Below are positions 12,934 to 24,644 of a stretch of 64,000 bases of DNA, piece by piece. Both the position numbers and the translations under genes were made by a program. The stretch spans positions 1,010,062 to 1,074,061 of the forward strand of contig NZ_JAJOZE010000001.1 of assembly GCF_021166585.1 (NCBI RefSeq), read 5' to 3'. How positions within the stretch are numbered: position 1 is the first letter of the stretch; each line of letters starts with the position of its first letter. This DNA comes from Metabacillus kandeliae. Lineage in GTDB: Bacteria > Bacillota > Bacilli > Bacillales > Bacillaceae. Below the pieces are notes generated by a model. That model made no database searches. It was given only the letters and a program-made list of their open reading frames with translations, and was not told where the DNA came from.

Positions 12934-12962
12934 AAAATAATGACTGCTTCTGCAGTCATAAA
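12934..12962 (-). promoter_or_regulatory. Terminator-like stem-loop upstream of the permease gene
   Basis: ATGACTGC-ttct-GCAGTCAT is a perfect 8-bp stem. Read on the minus strand it is followed by TATTTTTT, about 50 nt before the permease start. It could be an attenuator or an operator palindrome. No ligand domain is recognised. Confidence 0.4.
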
Positions 12963-13120
12963 AAATCAACATGTTAAGAATTCTAGCATACCCCAATCAT
13001 TCAATTCAATAATAAGAAAAAGAAAATGAAGCTTGGCCACTTTTATGCCAAATCTCTCATAAATCAAATGAGATTGTTCATGATAAGAAGAGTGAACTTT
13101 TAAATTTGGAGGGTGCTTAG

Positions 13121-14413
13121 ATGAAAAACAAAATGTATATCGCTTTTATCGCCATTGCCATCATCCTGCTTGCTGCAGCGGGATGCGGGAAAAGCAGCCA
13201 GCAGCAGGAAAAAAAGAAGGATGGGAGCGGATCATCAGCTGGCGGTGCTGAACTGATCGAAAAATATACATTAACAGATCCGCCGAAACTTTCAAAAAAT
13301 ATACTGGGTGCGATGGGCTCCTCATTGGTTCATATACCTGGCGACCCGGAGAATATTTTTTATTCCTCCGGCGACAGAGGGCCAAATGGAAAAGTAACGG
13401 TAAATAACGAAGAACGGCGAACTTTTCTTCTTCCGGATTACACCCCGACTATTTACAAGATCAAAGTTTCTAATAAAAAGATCAACATTCTGGAAGAAAT
13501 TAAATTAAAGCTGCCGAAGGGGAAAGACTCTGTTACAGGAACAGCATTCATTACCGGGTTGCCGAATTTTAAAGAGTATGACAAAGCCCCTTATGATGAA
13601 AAAGGAGAGAAAGTCATCTCTTATGATCCCTATGGGCTTGATACAGAAGGTATTGCCTATAATTCTAAAGACAAAACCTTTTGGATAAGTGATGAATACC
13701 GGCCAAGCCTTTTGCAGGTTAAAAAAGATGGAACCATTCTGCAGCGCCTTGTGCCGGCTGGGACAGAAAAAGAATTTAAGAAAGCATCCCTGATCCCTGT
13801 AAAGGGAACGCTTCCAGCTGTTTTAACCAAAAGAATGGATAACAGAGGATTTGAAGGAGTCAGTATTACACCTGACGGCCGTTATTTATTCACCATTACG
13901 CAAAGTGCTCTGAAAAACCCTGATGAAGATTCAAGAATTGGCCGTCTGCTGAAAATAGATTTAAACACAGCTAAGGTTGCGGCAGAGTATGTGTATACAG
14001 GGGAAGACGGGAAAGCACTGGATACTGATCAAAAAGATATCGGAGTATCAGACTTAATTGCGATGGATGAAAAGACTCTCCTGGTTGACGAAAGAGATTC
14101 AGAAGCAGGAAAAAAAGCTAAATTAAAAAAGATTTACAAAGTCAGCTTAAAAGAAGCCACCAATGTATTAGGCAAAGAAGAGTACAATGGTAAAACGCTT
14201 GAACAGCTGAAGCCTGAGGGATTAAAAGGAGCGGGCATCACTGCCGCTTCCAAAAAAGAAGTTTTAGATCCTTTAAAGTTTGGGTTTCCTTATGAAAAAA
14301 TTGAAGGAATAACACTTGTGGACAGCAAAAAGCTGGCCATTATCAATGATAGTGATTTTGGAGTAGATGACCCCAAGGTAAAAACTGTGCTGTGGCTGTT
14401 CCGGCTGCCTTAA
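13121..14413 (+). CDS. Esterase-like phytase-domain lipoprotein
   Basis: Secreted lipoprotein of 430 residues. The N-terminus is a lipoprotein signal, MKNKMYIAFIAIAIILLAAAGC, with lipobox LAAAGC and a Ser/Gly/Gln-rich linker behind it. The body matches the esterase-like activity of phytase family (PF13449): DTEGIAYNSKDKTFWISDEYRPSLLQV, NRGFEGVSITPDGRYLFTITQS and a final KIEGITLVDSKKLAIINDSDFG. These proteins form a beta-propeller, often linked to phosphate ester cleavage. The substrate here is unknown. TTGGAGGGTGC gives a strong ribosome binding site. Single gene with its own terminator. Confidence 0.85.
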   Translation: MKNKMYIAFIAIAIILLAAAGCGKSSQQQEKKKDGSGSSAGGAELIEKYTLTDPPKLSKNILGAMGSSLVHIPGDPENIFYSSGDRGPNGKVTVNNEERRTFLLPDYTPTIYKIKVSNKKINILEEIKLKLPKGKDSVTGTAFITGLPNFKEYDKAPYDEKGEKVISYDPYGLDTEGIAYNSKDKTFWISDEYRPSLLQVKKDGTILQRLVPAGTEKEFKKASLIPVKGTLPAVLTKRMDNRGFEGVSITPDGRYLFTITQSALKNPDEDSRIGRLLKIDLNTAKVAAEYVYTGEDGKALDTDQKDIGVSDLIAMDEKTLLVDERDSEAGKKAKLKKIYKVSLKEATNVLGKEEYNGKTLEQLKPEGLKGAGITAASKKEVLDPLKFGFPYEKIEGITLVDSKKLAIINDSDFGVDDPKVKTVLWLFRLP

Positions 14414-14421
14414 AGCAAACA

Positions 14422-14456
14422 AAAAAGCTGCTGATCTGTTCAGCAGCTTTTGTTTT
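14422..14456 (+). terminator. Terminator after the phytase-like gene
   Basis: AAAAAGCTGCTG pairs with CAGCAGCTTTTG across a 7-nt loop, followed by TTTTG. Confidence 0.85.
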
Positions 14457-14461
14457 GCAAT

Positions 14462-14599
14462 TTACACTTCCCATCTCTTCCCGTTAACATGGATGGTTAT
14501 ATCGTTCTCTCTTTCGGATGAAAAGGGCTTCCTGGACTTTGCATTTTGCCGGGTTTCTGAAGCTGGCGGATCGTTGATAACAAGATTCTTTAATAGGAC
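14462..14599 (-). pseudogene. Possible remnant of a protein-coding gene
   Basis: In the roughly 480 bp without a gene, the minus strand has an open stretch of 45 codons ending NDITIHVNGKRWEV and a TAA stop. It has no ATG and no ribosome binding site. The ending looks like a real protein C-terminus, so a decayed gene is possible. I see nothing else in 14600-14930 beyond AT-rich sequence and a likely promoter for the next gene. Confidence 0.25.
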
Positions 14600-14933
14600 T
14601 TAAAAAGATGGAAGAAAGATGGATTATTGGCTGAATAACGCTGAAAACAGAAATGATAGATGGGAATAAATATTTACCCGTCCTTGCGGCAAAGTAGTAT
14701 GGAAAGAGCTAAGTAAACCGCCTAAATAGCATTATCATGAGAAAATTCTGTTTGCACGGAGGTCATCTTTTTTCTTCTGTTAAGCGGAAAGCTGATTATG
14801 AAAAAAGCCAAGCAAAATAATCGCCTGAGGACTCAAAAAAATTTATGATAGTGTAGGAAGTTTGGATACTTTTTGTAAAATGGAAAGACTTTTCGAGGAT
14901 TACTTTAATTTGTTTAAGAAATGAGGAATACAG

Positions 14934-15815
14934 ATGCTGACTGTCATTGAAAATGAATGGCTTCAAGTAAAAATTGCTGCAAAGGGAGCAGAAGTCCGGG
15001 AAGTGAAGCATAAGAAAACCGGACTGGACTATATGTGGACAGGAGACAGTGCTTACTGGGGGCGGGTTTCACCAGTGTTATTTCCGATCGTTGGAAGGTT
15101 AAAGGATGATCAGTATAAGCTGGATGGAAGCACATACGAGATGCCGCAGCATGGCTTTTTGAGGGACCAGGATTTTATCTTGGACAAGAGGTCAAATACA
15201 GAAGCGGCCTTCGTTCTAGAATCTGCAGGTAAATTTAAACAAATATATCCGCAGAAATTTAAAGCGGTCATCCATTATGAACTATCCGGAGCTTCCCTTA
15301 CAGTAAAGTGGGAAATTCTTAATGATGACAAGGGGGACATGTTTTTTTCCATTGGTGCGCATCCGGCGTTCAGGGTCCCATTGTTACATGATGAACATGT
15401 CAGTGACTATCGAGTGGACTTTACCTCAAAGAAGAATCATATGGTGACCGAATATGAGCTGCAAGATTCGCTCATTCGTGAAAAAGGCCAAACCAGCGAG
15501 CTGCCTTCTTTTCTGCTTGATGGATCATTATTTAAAAATGATGCCCTTGTTTACAGTCATATTGACGCGGTTTCCTTAACTTCTGCGAAATCGGGGCATG
15601 GTGTAAAGGTATTGATGGAGAATTTCCCTTTTGTCGGAATTTGGTCCAGGTATATGGAAGATAAGGGAACAATCGCTCCGTTTGTGTGTATCGAGCCATG
15701 GTATGGCATAGCGGATACCATAGAAGCAACAGGGAATTTAAATGAAAAGCTAGGTATTCAAAAACTTGGCGAGGGAGAAAAATTTCGGACTCACTATCAA
15801 ATAAATTTTATTTGA
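14934..15815 (+). CDS. Aldose 1-epimerase family protein (LacX-like)
   Basis: A 293-residue galactose-mutarotase-fold protein. Family hallmarks are GAEVREVKHKKTGLDYMWTGD, SPVLFPIVGRL, MPQHGFLRDQDF with the conserved HGF, and FFSIGAHPAFRVPL. The usual C-terminal Glu region is present in CIEPWYGIADT. The LacX subgroup acts on hexoses or hexose phosphates. The exact sugar is unknown. The ribosome binding site is GAGGAATACAG. The next gene (DinB) begins about 100 bp later. Confidence 0.88.
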   Translation: MLTVIENEWLQVKIAAKGAEVREVKHKKTGLDYMWTGDSAYWGRVSPVLFPIVGRLKDDQYKLDGSTYEMPQHGFLRDQDFILDKRSNTEAAFVLESAGKFKQIYPQKFKAVIHYELSGASLTVKWEILNDDKGDMFFSIGAHPAFRVPLLHDEHVSDYRVDFTSKKNHMVTEYELQDSLIREKGQTSELPSFLLDGSLFKNDALVYSHIDAVSLTSAKSGHGVKVLMENFPFVGIWSRYMEDKGTIAPFVCIEPWYGIADTIEATGNLNEKLGIQKLGEGEKFRTHYQINFI

Positions 15816-15913
15816 AAATGATCGGATCCAGGGAACCGCTTGAGGACAAAGCTTATAAAAAGAACAATTATTTTTTTACGCATCAATCATACAAGATCAG
15901 AATAGGGGTATAC

Positions 15914-16414
15914 ATGTTGGAGCAATCAAATAAAGCGTTTAGTGACGCATTAGTCAAATCATTAAAAGGCGAACGAGGACATCTTCCCATCAAGAATGCA
16001 TTGATGGATATCAATGCAGAGCTTGCTGGTAAAAGCAAAAGCGAATTGCCTTATTCCATTTTTCAATTAGTCAAACATATGATTTACTGGCAGGATTTTC
16101 TCTTATTGATGGCTGAAGGTAAAAAACCGAAACCTCCAGCCCATGTAAGTGAAAGCTGGCCGGAAGAAGCAGGACCAGGCAGTGAAGAAGAATGGCAAAG
16201 GACGATTGATTCTTTTCTTCAGGGGATTGAACTGGCAATTACGATGGCTCAAACAGTACAATTGGACAAACCCTTAGAGAATTTTCCGGGTGAAACCCCT
16301 GGCGGCCTCTTACGCAACATTGCCTCTCACAATTCCTATCATTTAGGAGAAATTGTAGTTCTTCGCAGATTATTTAGCTCCTGGCCTCCTCCAACTGGCG
16401 GATATCCCGCTTAA
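15914..16414 (+). CDS. DinB-family protein
   Basis: A 166-residue DinB/YfiT-type four-helix protein. The pattern of metal histidines is visible: LVKHMIYWQDFLL near residue 45 and SHNSYHLGEIVVLRRL near the C-terminus. Some members are bacillithiol or other thiol transferases used in detoxification, while others have no known activity. ATG 15914 has TAGGGGTA upstream and starts MLEQSNKAF. A longer frame from 15812 overlaps the epimerase gene and is rejected. A terminator follows. Confidence 0.85.
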   Translation: MLEQSNKAFSDALVKSLKGERGHLPIKNALMDINAELAGKSKSELPYSIFQLVKHMIYWQDFLLLMAEGKKPKPPAHVSESWPEEAGPGSEEEWQRTIDSFLQGIELAITMAQTVQLDKPLENFPGETPGGLLRNIASHNSYHLGEIVVLRRLFSSWPPPTGGYPA

Positions 16415-16448
16415 CTTTTCTAAAAGTATCGGCTATATACGATTTTTG

Positions 16449-16481
16449 TAAAAAGCAGTCTGATGTTCAGGCTGCTTTTTA
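16449..16481 (+). terminator. Terminator after the DinB gene
   Basis: AAAAAGCAGTC pairs with GGCTGCTTTTT (one G-U), and a T-rich stretch follows. Confidence 0.8.
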
Positions 16482-16580
16482 CTATTTTATCGCATGCCAG
16501 CAACAGGAAGGAATTTGGAAAATCCCTATTCAAATAAAAATGATATAGTTAGAAATAAGAATACAAAGGGGGGAGCACAC

Positions 16581-17660
16581 ATGAGTACATTATTAAATTC
16601 TTTTCATGAAACGAAATATCAGCTTACCGGACATGGGAAAAGAGACATTCAAACTTTATTGAAAGCGTTTCAAACAATTGATCCTAAGCTTGAAAGCGAT
16701 AAGTATGGTCAAGGTAAAGTGATAGAAGAATTTCAAAATAAGCTTTCAACCTATTTAGGCAAGGAATCCGCTGTATTTTTTCCAAGTGGGACAATGGCCC
16801 AGCAAATTGCTCTTAGAATATGGTGTGATCAAAAAGGGGAAAAAACCGTCGCATACCATCCATTATGTCATTTGGAAATTCATGAGGAGGAAGGTCTGAA
16901 AGAGCTTCATCACATTCATTCCCTATTACTGGCGGATAAGGATCGATTAATTGAGTTAGAGGACGTCATGACACTCCCTGATCACGTAGCCTGTTTGCTG
17001 CTTGAGTTGCCGCAGCGGGAGATAGGCGGACAGCTGCCGCCTTATGAAACAATAGAGGCTATTTCTTCTTATTGCAGAAAAAAAGGAATAAAACTCCACT
17101 TAGATGGTGCAAGGCTTTTTGAAATCCTCCCCTTTTATCGCCGGACAGCAGAAGAAATTTGCCGTCTATTTGATAGTGTATATGTCTCTTTTTATAAAGG
17201 CCTTGGAGGAATTGCGGGTGCCGTACTGGCCGGTGATCATTCCTTTATTGAAAAATCAAAGGTTTGGAAAAGGCGCCATGGAGGCGATCTCATCAGTCTT
17301 TACCCATATATTATCAGCTCAGATTATTACTTCGAAAAAAGAAAAGATAGGATGGAGCAGTATTATCAAGATGCGGTTGAATTAGCAGAACTCTATAACC
17401 AATGCTCAGCGGCAGCCACGATTCCGGTAATTCCGGTGTCCAATATGTTTCATGTCCATTTTCAGCTTTCTAAAAAACAGCTTGAGCCCATTCTGACAGA
17501 GATTTATAGAGAGACCGGAGTTGGTTTAACTGGATACTTAGCAGAAACAGGAGAACATTCCTGTTCTTATGAAGTGAGCATAGGAGATCAATATGGAAAG
17601 GTACCAAAGGAAAAACTGAAATGGGTCTTTCAGCTTATTAATGAAAACCTTCATCAGTGA
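16581..17660 (+). CDS. PLP-dependent threonine-aldolase-like beta-eliminating lyase
   Basis: Fold-type I PLP enzyme of 359 residues. FFPSGTMAQQIALRI near residue 70 binds the cofactor phosphate, LHLDGARLFE (Asp175) contacts the pyridine nitrogen, and Lys206 in VSFYKGLGG should form the Schiff base. These match low-specificity threonine aldolases, which split threonine to glycine and acetaldehyde. A different amino acid substrate is possible. The ribosome binding site GGGGGGAG and ATG 16581 define the start. The frame upstream to 16494 has no such site. Confidence 0.85.
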   Translation: MSTLLNSFHETKYQLTGHGKRDIQTLLKAFQTIDPKLESDKYGQGKVIEEFQNKLSTYLGKESAVFFPSGTMAQQIALRIWCDQKGEKTVAYHPLCHLEIHEEEGLKELHHIHSLLLADKDRLIELEDVMTLPDHVACLLLELPQREIGGQLPPYETIEAISSYCRKKGIKLHLDGARLFEILPFYRRTAEEICRLFDSVYVSFYKGLGGIAGAVLAGDHSFIEKSKVWKRRHGGDLISLYPYIISSDYYFEKRKDRMEQYYQDAVELAELYNQCSAAATIPVIPVSNMFHVHFQLSKKQLEPILTEIYRETGVGLTGYLAETGEHSCSYEVSIGDQYGKVPKEKLKWVFQLINENLHQ

Positions 17661-17824
17661 GAGCAGCCACCTGAACAGGCCATTCTTTCGCAAAGGGAAA
17701 ATCATACTTGAAGCTAAAGGATTTGCAGTCTTTTTCAACACTCAGTACCGCTGAATGAAGCCTTCTAGTTTTGTGAACCGTTTACATTTAGAGTTCATTT
17801 TATATAAGCCAGGGGGAATTGAAA

Positions 17825-21173
<3,349 letters not shown>

Positions 21174-21210
21174 AACCCTTCCGAAAAAACTTAATATAGG
21201 AGCTGATCAA

Positions 21211-21648
21211 ATGACGATCCGCAGAATAGATCACGTAAGCATTAACGTCAACGATCTTTCGGCAGCAAAAGAATTCTTTGCCGATCTAGGATTTGAAGTT
21301 ACGGCGGAATGGGAAGCAGAAGGAGAATGGCTTGATGGTGTCGTGGGGCTTAAAGGAGTAAGAACAGCCTGTATGGCATTGCGTGCTGCAGAAGGCCAGT
21401 CATGGATCGAGCTCGTGAAATACATTTCTCCCGCAGATGAAACAGAGATTCAGCAGGCCTATGCCAATACCCTTGGTTTTCGCCATATTTGCCTGACTGT
21501 AGAAGATATTGAAACAATCGTCTCCAATTTAAAAAAGAGGGGAACAGAACTTTTCAGTGAGATTCAGCAATATGAAGAAAGCTACAAACTGTGCTATGTC
21601 CGCGGCCCAGAGGGAATGATTCTGGAGCTTGCGGAGGAAATCAAATAA
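21211..21648 (+). CDS. VOC-superfamily (glyoxalase/bleomycin-resistance-type) protein
   Basis: A 145-residue vicinal-oxygen-chelate protein with two beta-alpha-beta-beta-beta units. The first metal ligand region is IDHVSINVNDLSAAKEFFADLGFEV and the second is GFRHICLTVEDIETIV, with YVRGPEGMILELAEE at the end. These proteins include glyoxalases, dioxygenases and drug-binding proteins. Which one this is cannot be told. ATG 21211 has TAGGAGCTG upstream. It follows rph by 37 bp and may be co-transcribed. A relic of a near-identical gene end lies 1.8 kb downstream. Confidence 0.88.
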   Translation: MTIRRIDHVSINVNDLSAAKEFFADLGFEVTAEWEAEGEWLDGVVGLKGVRTACMALRAAEGQSWIELVKYISPADETEIQQAYANTLGFRHICLTVEDIETIVSNLKKRGTELFSEIQQYEESYKLCYVRGPEGMILELAEEIK

Positions 21649-21693
21649 TGAAAAGGTACGATTCTTAAGCTAAAAAGAACCTCTAGGGCCTCA

Positions 21694-22692
21694 TTGTATA
21701 TAGAGTTATCGGAAAGAGAGGTAAATGATATTCCTAAAATTGACAATATGTTAGCCATTCTATGGATGCTTCAATCAGGTGAAAAAATTACGGCAAAACA
21801 AATTTCAGAAAAGTTAGAGATGAACATAAGAACGGTGTATCGTTATATAGATACAATTTCAACAAGCGGCGTCCCTATCATTTCGGAACCAGGCCATAAC
21901 GGTGGATACACTTTAATGAACAATTTTATTGAAGCTCCTCTTTTTTTTGATTTTGAAGAACAAACCTCACTATATCACGCTGCTGTTTTTGCAGAAGAAG
22001 CGGGTTATTATGGAGGAGAAGCACTAAACAGGGCCATTTCAAAATTAAGTAAATACTCTAATCAAGAACAGGAAACAAAGATAACCCAGCATTTAGCCAG
22101 TCTTGAAGTAATAAATCGATTAAGTTCACTCTCTGCGAAACCTTTTTTGAGGGACTTGGAGCAGGCTGTAGCTGACGGGTACTCAGTAAAAATTCTTTAC
22201 CACAAAAGTGGAGAAAAGCAATTGAATGATAGATTGGTCGACCCGTACAGAATTATCTATTGGAATAATAAGTGGTATGTGATTGGATTTTGTCATCTTA
22301 GGAATGATATCCGCAGCTTTAAAGTAGATCGAATGGAAAATCTAATGCTGACCGAAAATAAGTTTAACCGGCCAGAAAATTTTTCAGCACGTGACTTTTT
22401 TATGAAAAATCTCCTTCCAGCTATAGAAGATAAGGAAGGGATTACTACTTTAGTTATTAAAGGAAATGAAAGTACGCTGAATGATGTTTGCCAGCATTGG
22501 TTTTTAGGACATTATTTACATGAACAAAATTCCAATCAAGCAGTTTTTCTTCTTGAAAAAGATCTAATACATGCATATGTACCTTCTTTACTTTTACCGT
22601 ACGGTAAATCTATTCAAATTATCGAGCCAATAAGTCTAAAGAAAAGAATGATTGAAGTTCTCTCTGAATTAATAAAATTTCATCAAGTATAA
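21694..22692 (+). CDS. HTH-WYL transcriptional regulator (YafY/DeoR-like)
   Basis: About 320-332 residues. The N-terminal winged helix (MLAILWMLQSGEKITAKQISEKLEMNIRTVYRYIDT, shown only as a family pattern around residues 19-55) is an HTH_11 domain. The middle holds a WYL domain with PYRIIYWNNKWYVIGFC and RSFKVDRMENL, followed by a WCX-type C-terminal part. WYL domains bind ligands or nucleic acid. Start is unclear: TTG 21694 lacks a ribosome binding site, while an ATT codon at 21730 lies 8 nt after AGAGAGG. The gene is AT-rich compared with its neighbours and likely controls the DJ-1 gene next to it. Confidence 0.82.
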   Translation: MYIELSEREVNDIPKIDNMLAILWMLQSGEKITAKQISEKLEMNIRTVYRYIDTISTSGVPIISEPGHNGGYTLMNNFIEAPLFFDFEEQTSLYHAAVFAEEAGYYGGEALNRAISKLSKYSNQEQETKITQHLASLEVINRLSSLSAKPFLRDLEQAVADGYSVKILYHKSGEKQLNDRLVDPYRIIYWNNKWYVIGFCHLRNDIRSFKVDRMENLMLTENKFNRPENFSARDFFMKNLLPAIEDKEGITTLVIKGNESTLNDVCQHWFLGHYLHEQNSNQAVFLLEKDLIHAYVPSLLLPYGKSIQIIEPISLKKRMIEVLSELIKFHQV

Positions 22693-22730
22693 AAACTTCC
22701 CTGACGTTAGCTGTCAGGGAAGTTTTTTTA
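22691..22730 (+). terminator. Terminator after the WYL regulator
   Basis: AAAAACTTCCCTGAC pairs with GTCAGGGAAGTTTTT across a 7-nt loop, followed by further T. Confidence 0.88.
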
Positions 22731-22767
22731 TAATTATTATATAAATTGTGATTGGAAGTGTTATTGA

Positions 22768-23400
22768 ATGCCAACAAAAAACGTTTATCTATACGTATTT
22801 AACACAATGTCAGACTGGGAATATGGATATTTAATTGCAGAACTAAACACAGGAAGATATTTCAAAAAAGATGCAGTACCTTTACAAGTAGTTACAGTAG
22901 GAGCTAATAAAGAAAATATCAGTACGATGGGGGGGCTGAGCATAGAACCAGATATTTCACTTGATGAGTGTAATCTAGAGAGTAAAGATCTTTTAATTCT
23001 GCCTGGAGGGACCACTTGGGGAGAAGCTATTCATCAGCCAATCATGAAGAGGATTGGCGAAGCTTTAGAGCTCGGTACTATTGTTGCTGCGATTTGCGGT
23101 GCAACTGAGGCTCTAGCGAATATGGGTTACTTAGATTCTATAAAACACACAAGCAATGACCTAGAGTATATGAAAATGGTCTGCCCTAATTATAAAGGAG
23201 AAAAATATTATGAGATGGTACCTGCGGTATCTGATGAGAATTTAGTTACTGCATCAGGGGTTGCGCCTCTGGAATTTACGATGGAAGTATTGAAAGTATT
23301 AGATGTAATAGCACCAGACACATTACATTCATGGTATAACCTGAATAAGACTCATAAACCTGAATACTTCTTCCAGTTAATGACTTCAATGAATAGTTGA
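22768..23400 (+). CDS. DJ-1/PfpI (class I glutamine amidotransferase-like) protein
   Basis: A 210-residue protein of the DJ-1/PfpI superfamily, resembling the YdeA group. The nucleophile elbow is AAICGAT with Cys110, LLILPGGTTWGE forms the preceding strand and loop, and HTSNDLEYMKM lies where the third catalytic region is expected. Members act as glyoxalase/deglycase-like or chaperone-like stress proteins, or as peptidases. Activity here is open. It follows the WYL regulator after a terminator and shares its low GC, pointing to a two-gene module gained together. Confidence 0.83.
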   Translation: MPTKNVYLYVFNTMSDWEYGYLIAELNTGRYFKKDAVPLQVVTVGANKENISTMGGLSIEPDISLDECNLESKDLLILPGGTTWGEAIHQPIMKRIGEALELGTIVAAICGATEALANMGYLDSIKHTSNDLEYMKMVCPNYKGEKYYEMVPAVSDENLVTASGVAPLEFTMEVLKVLDVIAPDTLHSWYNLNKTHKPEYFFQLMTSMNS

Positions 23401-23411
23401 GCTAATTCTCC

Positions 23412-23493
23412 GGCAGATTCAGTGAAATTCAGCAATTTGAGGACAGCTGCAAGCTATGCTATGTTCGAGGACCAGAGGGATTGATTCTGGAAG
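23412..23493 (+). pseudogene. 3'-end remnant of a VOC gene (duplicate of the end of 21211-21648)
   Basis: About 80 bp match the 3' end of the intact VOC gene upstream. In the matching frame it reads FSEIQQFEDSCKLCYVRGPEG then LILEG, against FSEIQQYEESYKLCYVRGPEG MILEL in the intact gene. The reading frame has no start and runs into the terminator. The WYL and DJ-1 genes thus sit between an intact VOC gene and a broken VOC tail. Confidence 0.8.
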
Positions 23494-23496
23494 GTT

Positions 23497-23528
23497 AAAA
23501 GAACCGATTAAAAATCGGTTCTTTTTTC
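23497..23528 (+). terminator. Terminator behind the VOC remnant
   Basis: AAAGAACCGATT pairs with AATCGGTTCTTT across AAAA and is followed by a T-run. It was probably the terminator of the VOC gene of which the remnant is left. Confidence 0.85.
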
Positions 23529-23563
23529 TTTATACGCCATTTTTCTTTATGAAGTGCTCCTTC

Positions 23564-23592
23564 TTGCATCATAGAACGTTTGTTCTTATAAT
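23564..23592 (+). promoter_or_regulatory. Promoter with LexA (SOS) box for the LAGLIDADG gene
   Basis: -35 TTGCAT at 23564-23569, 17-bp spacer, -10 TATAAT at 23587-23592. Inside the spacer at 23574-23585 is GAACGTTTGTTC, which has both half-sites of the Bacillus LexA box (CGAAC-N4-GTTCG) except for the outermost bases. LexA bound there would cover the promoter. Confidence 0.8.
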
Positions 23593-23634
23593 AAAATATG
23601 TAAATAATTTCTAATGAGAGAGGCGGAGCAAACC

Positions 23635-24492
23635 ATGAAAAACGGCAAGAGAAAAAGAACGATGGAAATTGAAGATATGATCAAGCTATATCTTGAAGGG
23701 AAGGGGACCACTGAGATCGCAGAAGCTGCAAATGTCTCTCCAAGGTATGTCAGATTAGTTCTGACTGAAAATAATGTCCCAAAGAGGCCTTTTGGTGATT
23801 GGAAAAGAAAATATCAGCTCAATGAGCATTATTTCAAAGTCTGGTCCAACAATATGGCTTACATATTAGGGTTTTTCATCGCCGATGGTTTTATTGCCAG
23901 TTCACAGCAAACGGTCAGCTTCGCACAGAAAGAAAAATACATCCTTGAAAAAATTAGAGATGAAATGGGATCAAACCAGGTTTTATACCAAAATAAAATT
24001 ACCGGGGTTTACAGCTTGAATTTGAACAGCAAAGTCTTAAAAGAAGATCTTATTAATATTTTTGGGATCACCTCTAATAAATCCATTGAAGTTGAATTTC
24101 CTGCAGTTCCGGATGAGTATTTAAGCCACTTTATGAGGGGTTATTTTGATGGTGACGGCAATATTAATTATAAAGGATATTTTATTAACTTCGTTGGCGG
24201 ATCATTTAGCTTTATGAATACTCTATGTGACTTGTTAGATAAAAAAGGATTTCATCCAGTACTTAAACAATACAGCAGCAAGCATTATAGAGTTTATGTG
24301 AGCGGCAGAAAAACCATAAAAGAATTCAGCGATTGGATTTACAAAGACAAAGAACTGTTCTTACATCGAAAATATGAATTATTCCAGCAAGAAAAGCTGC
24401 CGATTGAAATGCTTGAAGATAAAATGAGAAAGTTCCGGGAAAAACGTGATGATCAAATCAGAGAGCAGCAAGCCTTGTATAACTGGAGGTAA
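23635..24492 (+). CDS. Free-standing HTH-LAGLIDADG homing-endonuclease-like protein
   Basis: A 285-residue protein with an N-terminal helix-turn-helix (about residues 12-45: IKLYLEGKGTTEIAEAANVS, then PRYVRLVLTENN) followed by a two-motif LAGLIDADG core. Motif 1 is LGFFIADGF (78-86) and motif 2 is MRGYFDGDG (167-175). The acidic residues D84 and D174 expected to bind metal are kept. No intron or intein surrounds it. ATG 23635 has GGCGGAG upstream; ATG 23614 is less well placed. The promoter carries a LexA box, so induction by DNA damage is expected. Whether it cuts DNA or acts as a regulator is unknown. Confidence 0.85.
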   Translation: MKNGKRKRTMEIEDMIKLYLEGKGTTEIAEAANVSPRYVRLVLTENNVPKRPFGDWKRKYQLNEHYFKVWSNNMAYILGFFIADGFIASSQQTVSFAQKEKYILEKIRDEMGSNQVLYQNKITGVYSLNLNSKVLKEDLINIFGITSNKSIEVEFPAVPDEYLSHFMRGYFDGDGNINYKGYFINFVGGSFSFMNTLCDLLDKKGFHPVLKQYSSKHYRVYVSGRKTIKEFSDWIYKDKELFLHRKYELFQQEKLPIEMLEDKMRKFREKRDDQIREQQALYNWR

Positions 24493-24503
24493 AATAAAAA
24501 GGG

Positions 24504-24531
24504 AAGTCAGGAAACCGGATCCTGACTTTTA
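24504..24531 (+). terminator. Terminator after the LAGLIDADG gene
   Basis: AAGTCAGGA pairs with TCCTGACTT across a 7-nt loop, and TTAAATATTTTT follows. Confidence 0.8.
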
Positions 24532-24644
24532 AATATTTTTTCAGGTAGACATAATATATATTCTAGGCAGTTGCACAAACTGAACAAATTCCTGTCTCAA
24601 TCGAAAAGTATTCTTTTAGTTTTGAGACAAAATGAAAATTTTCA

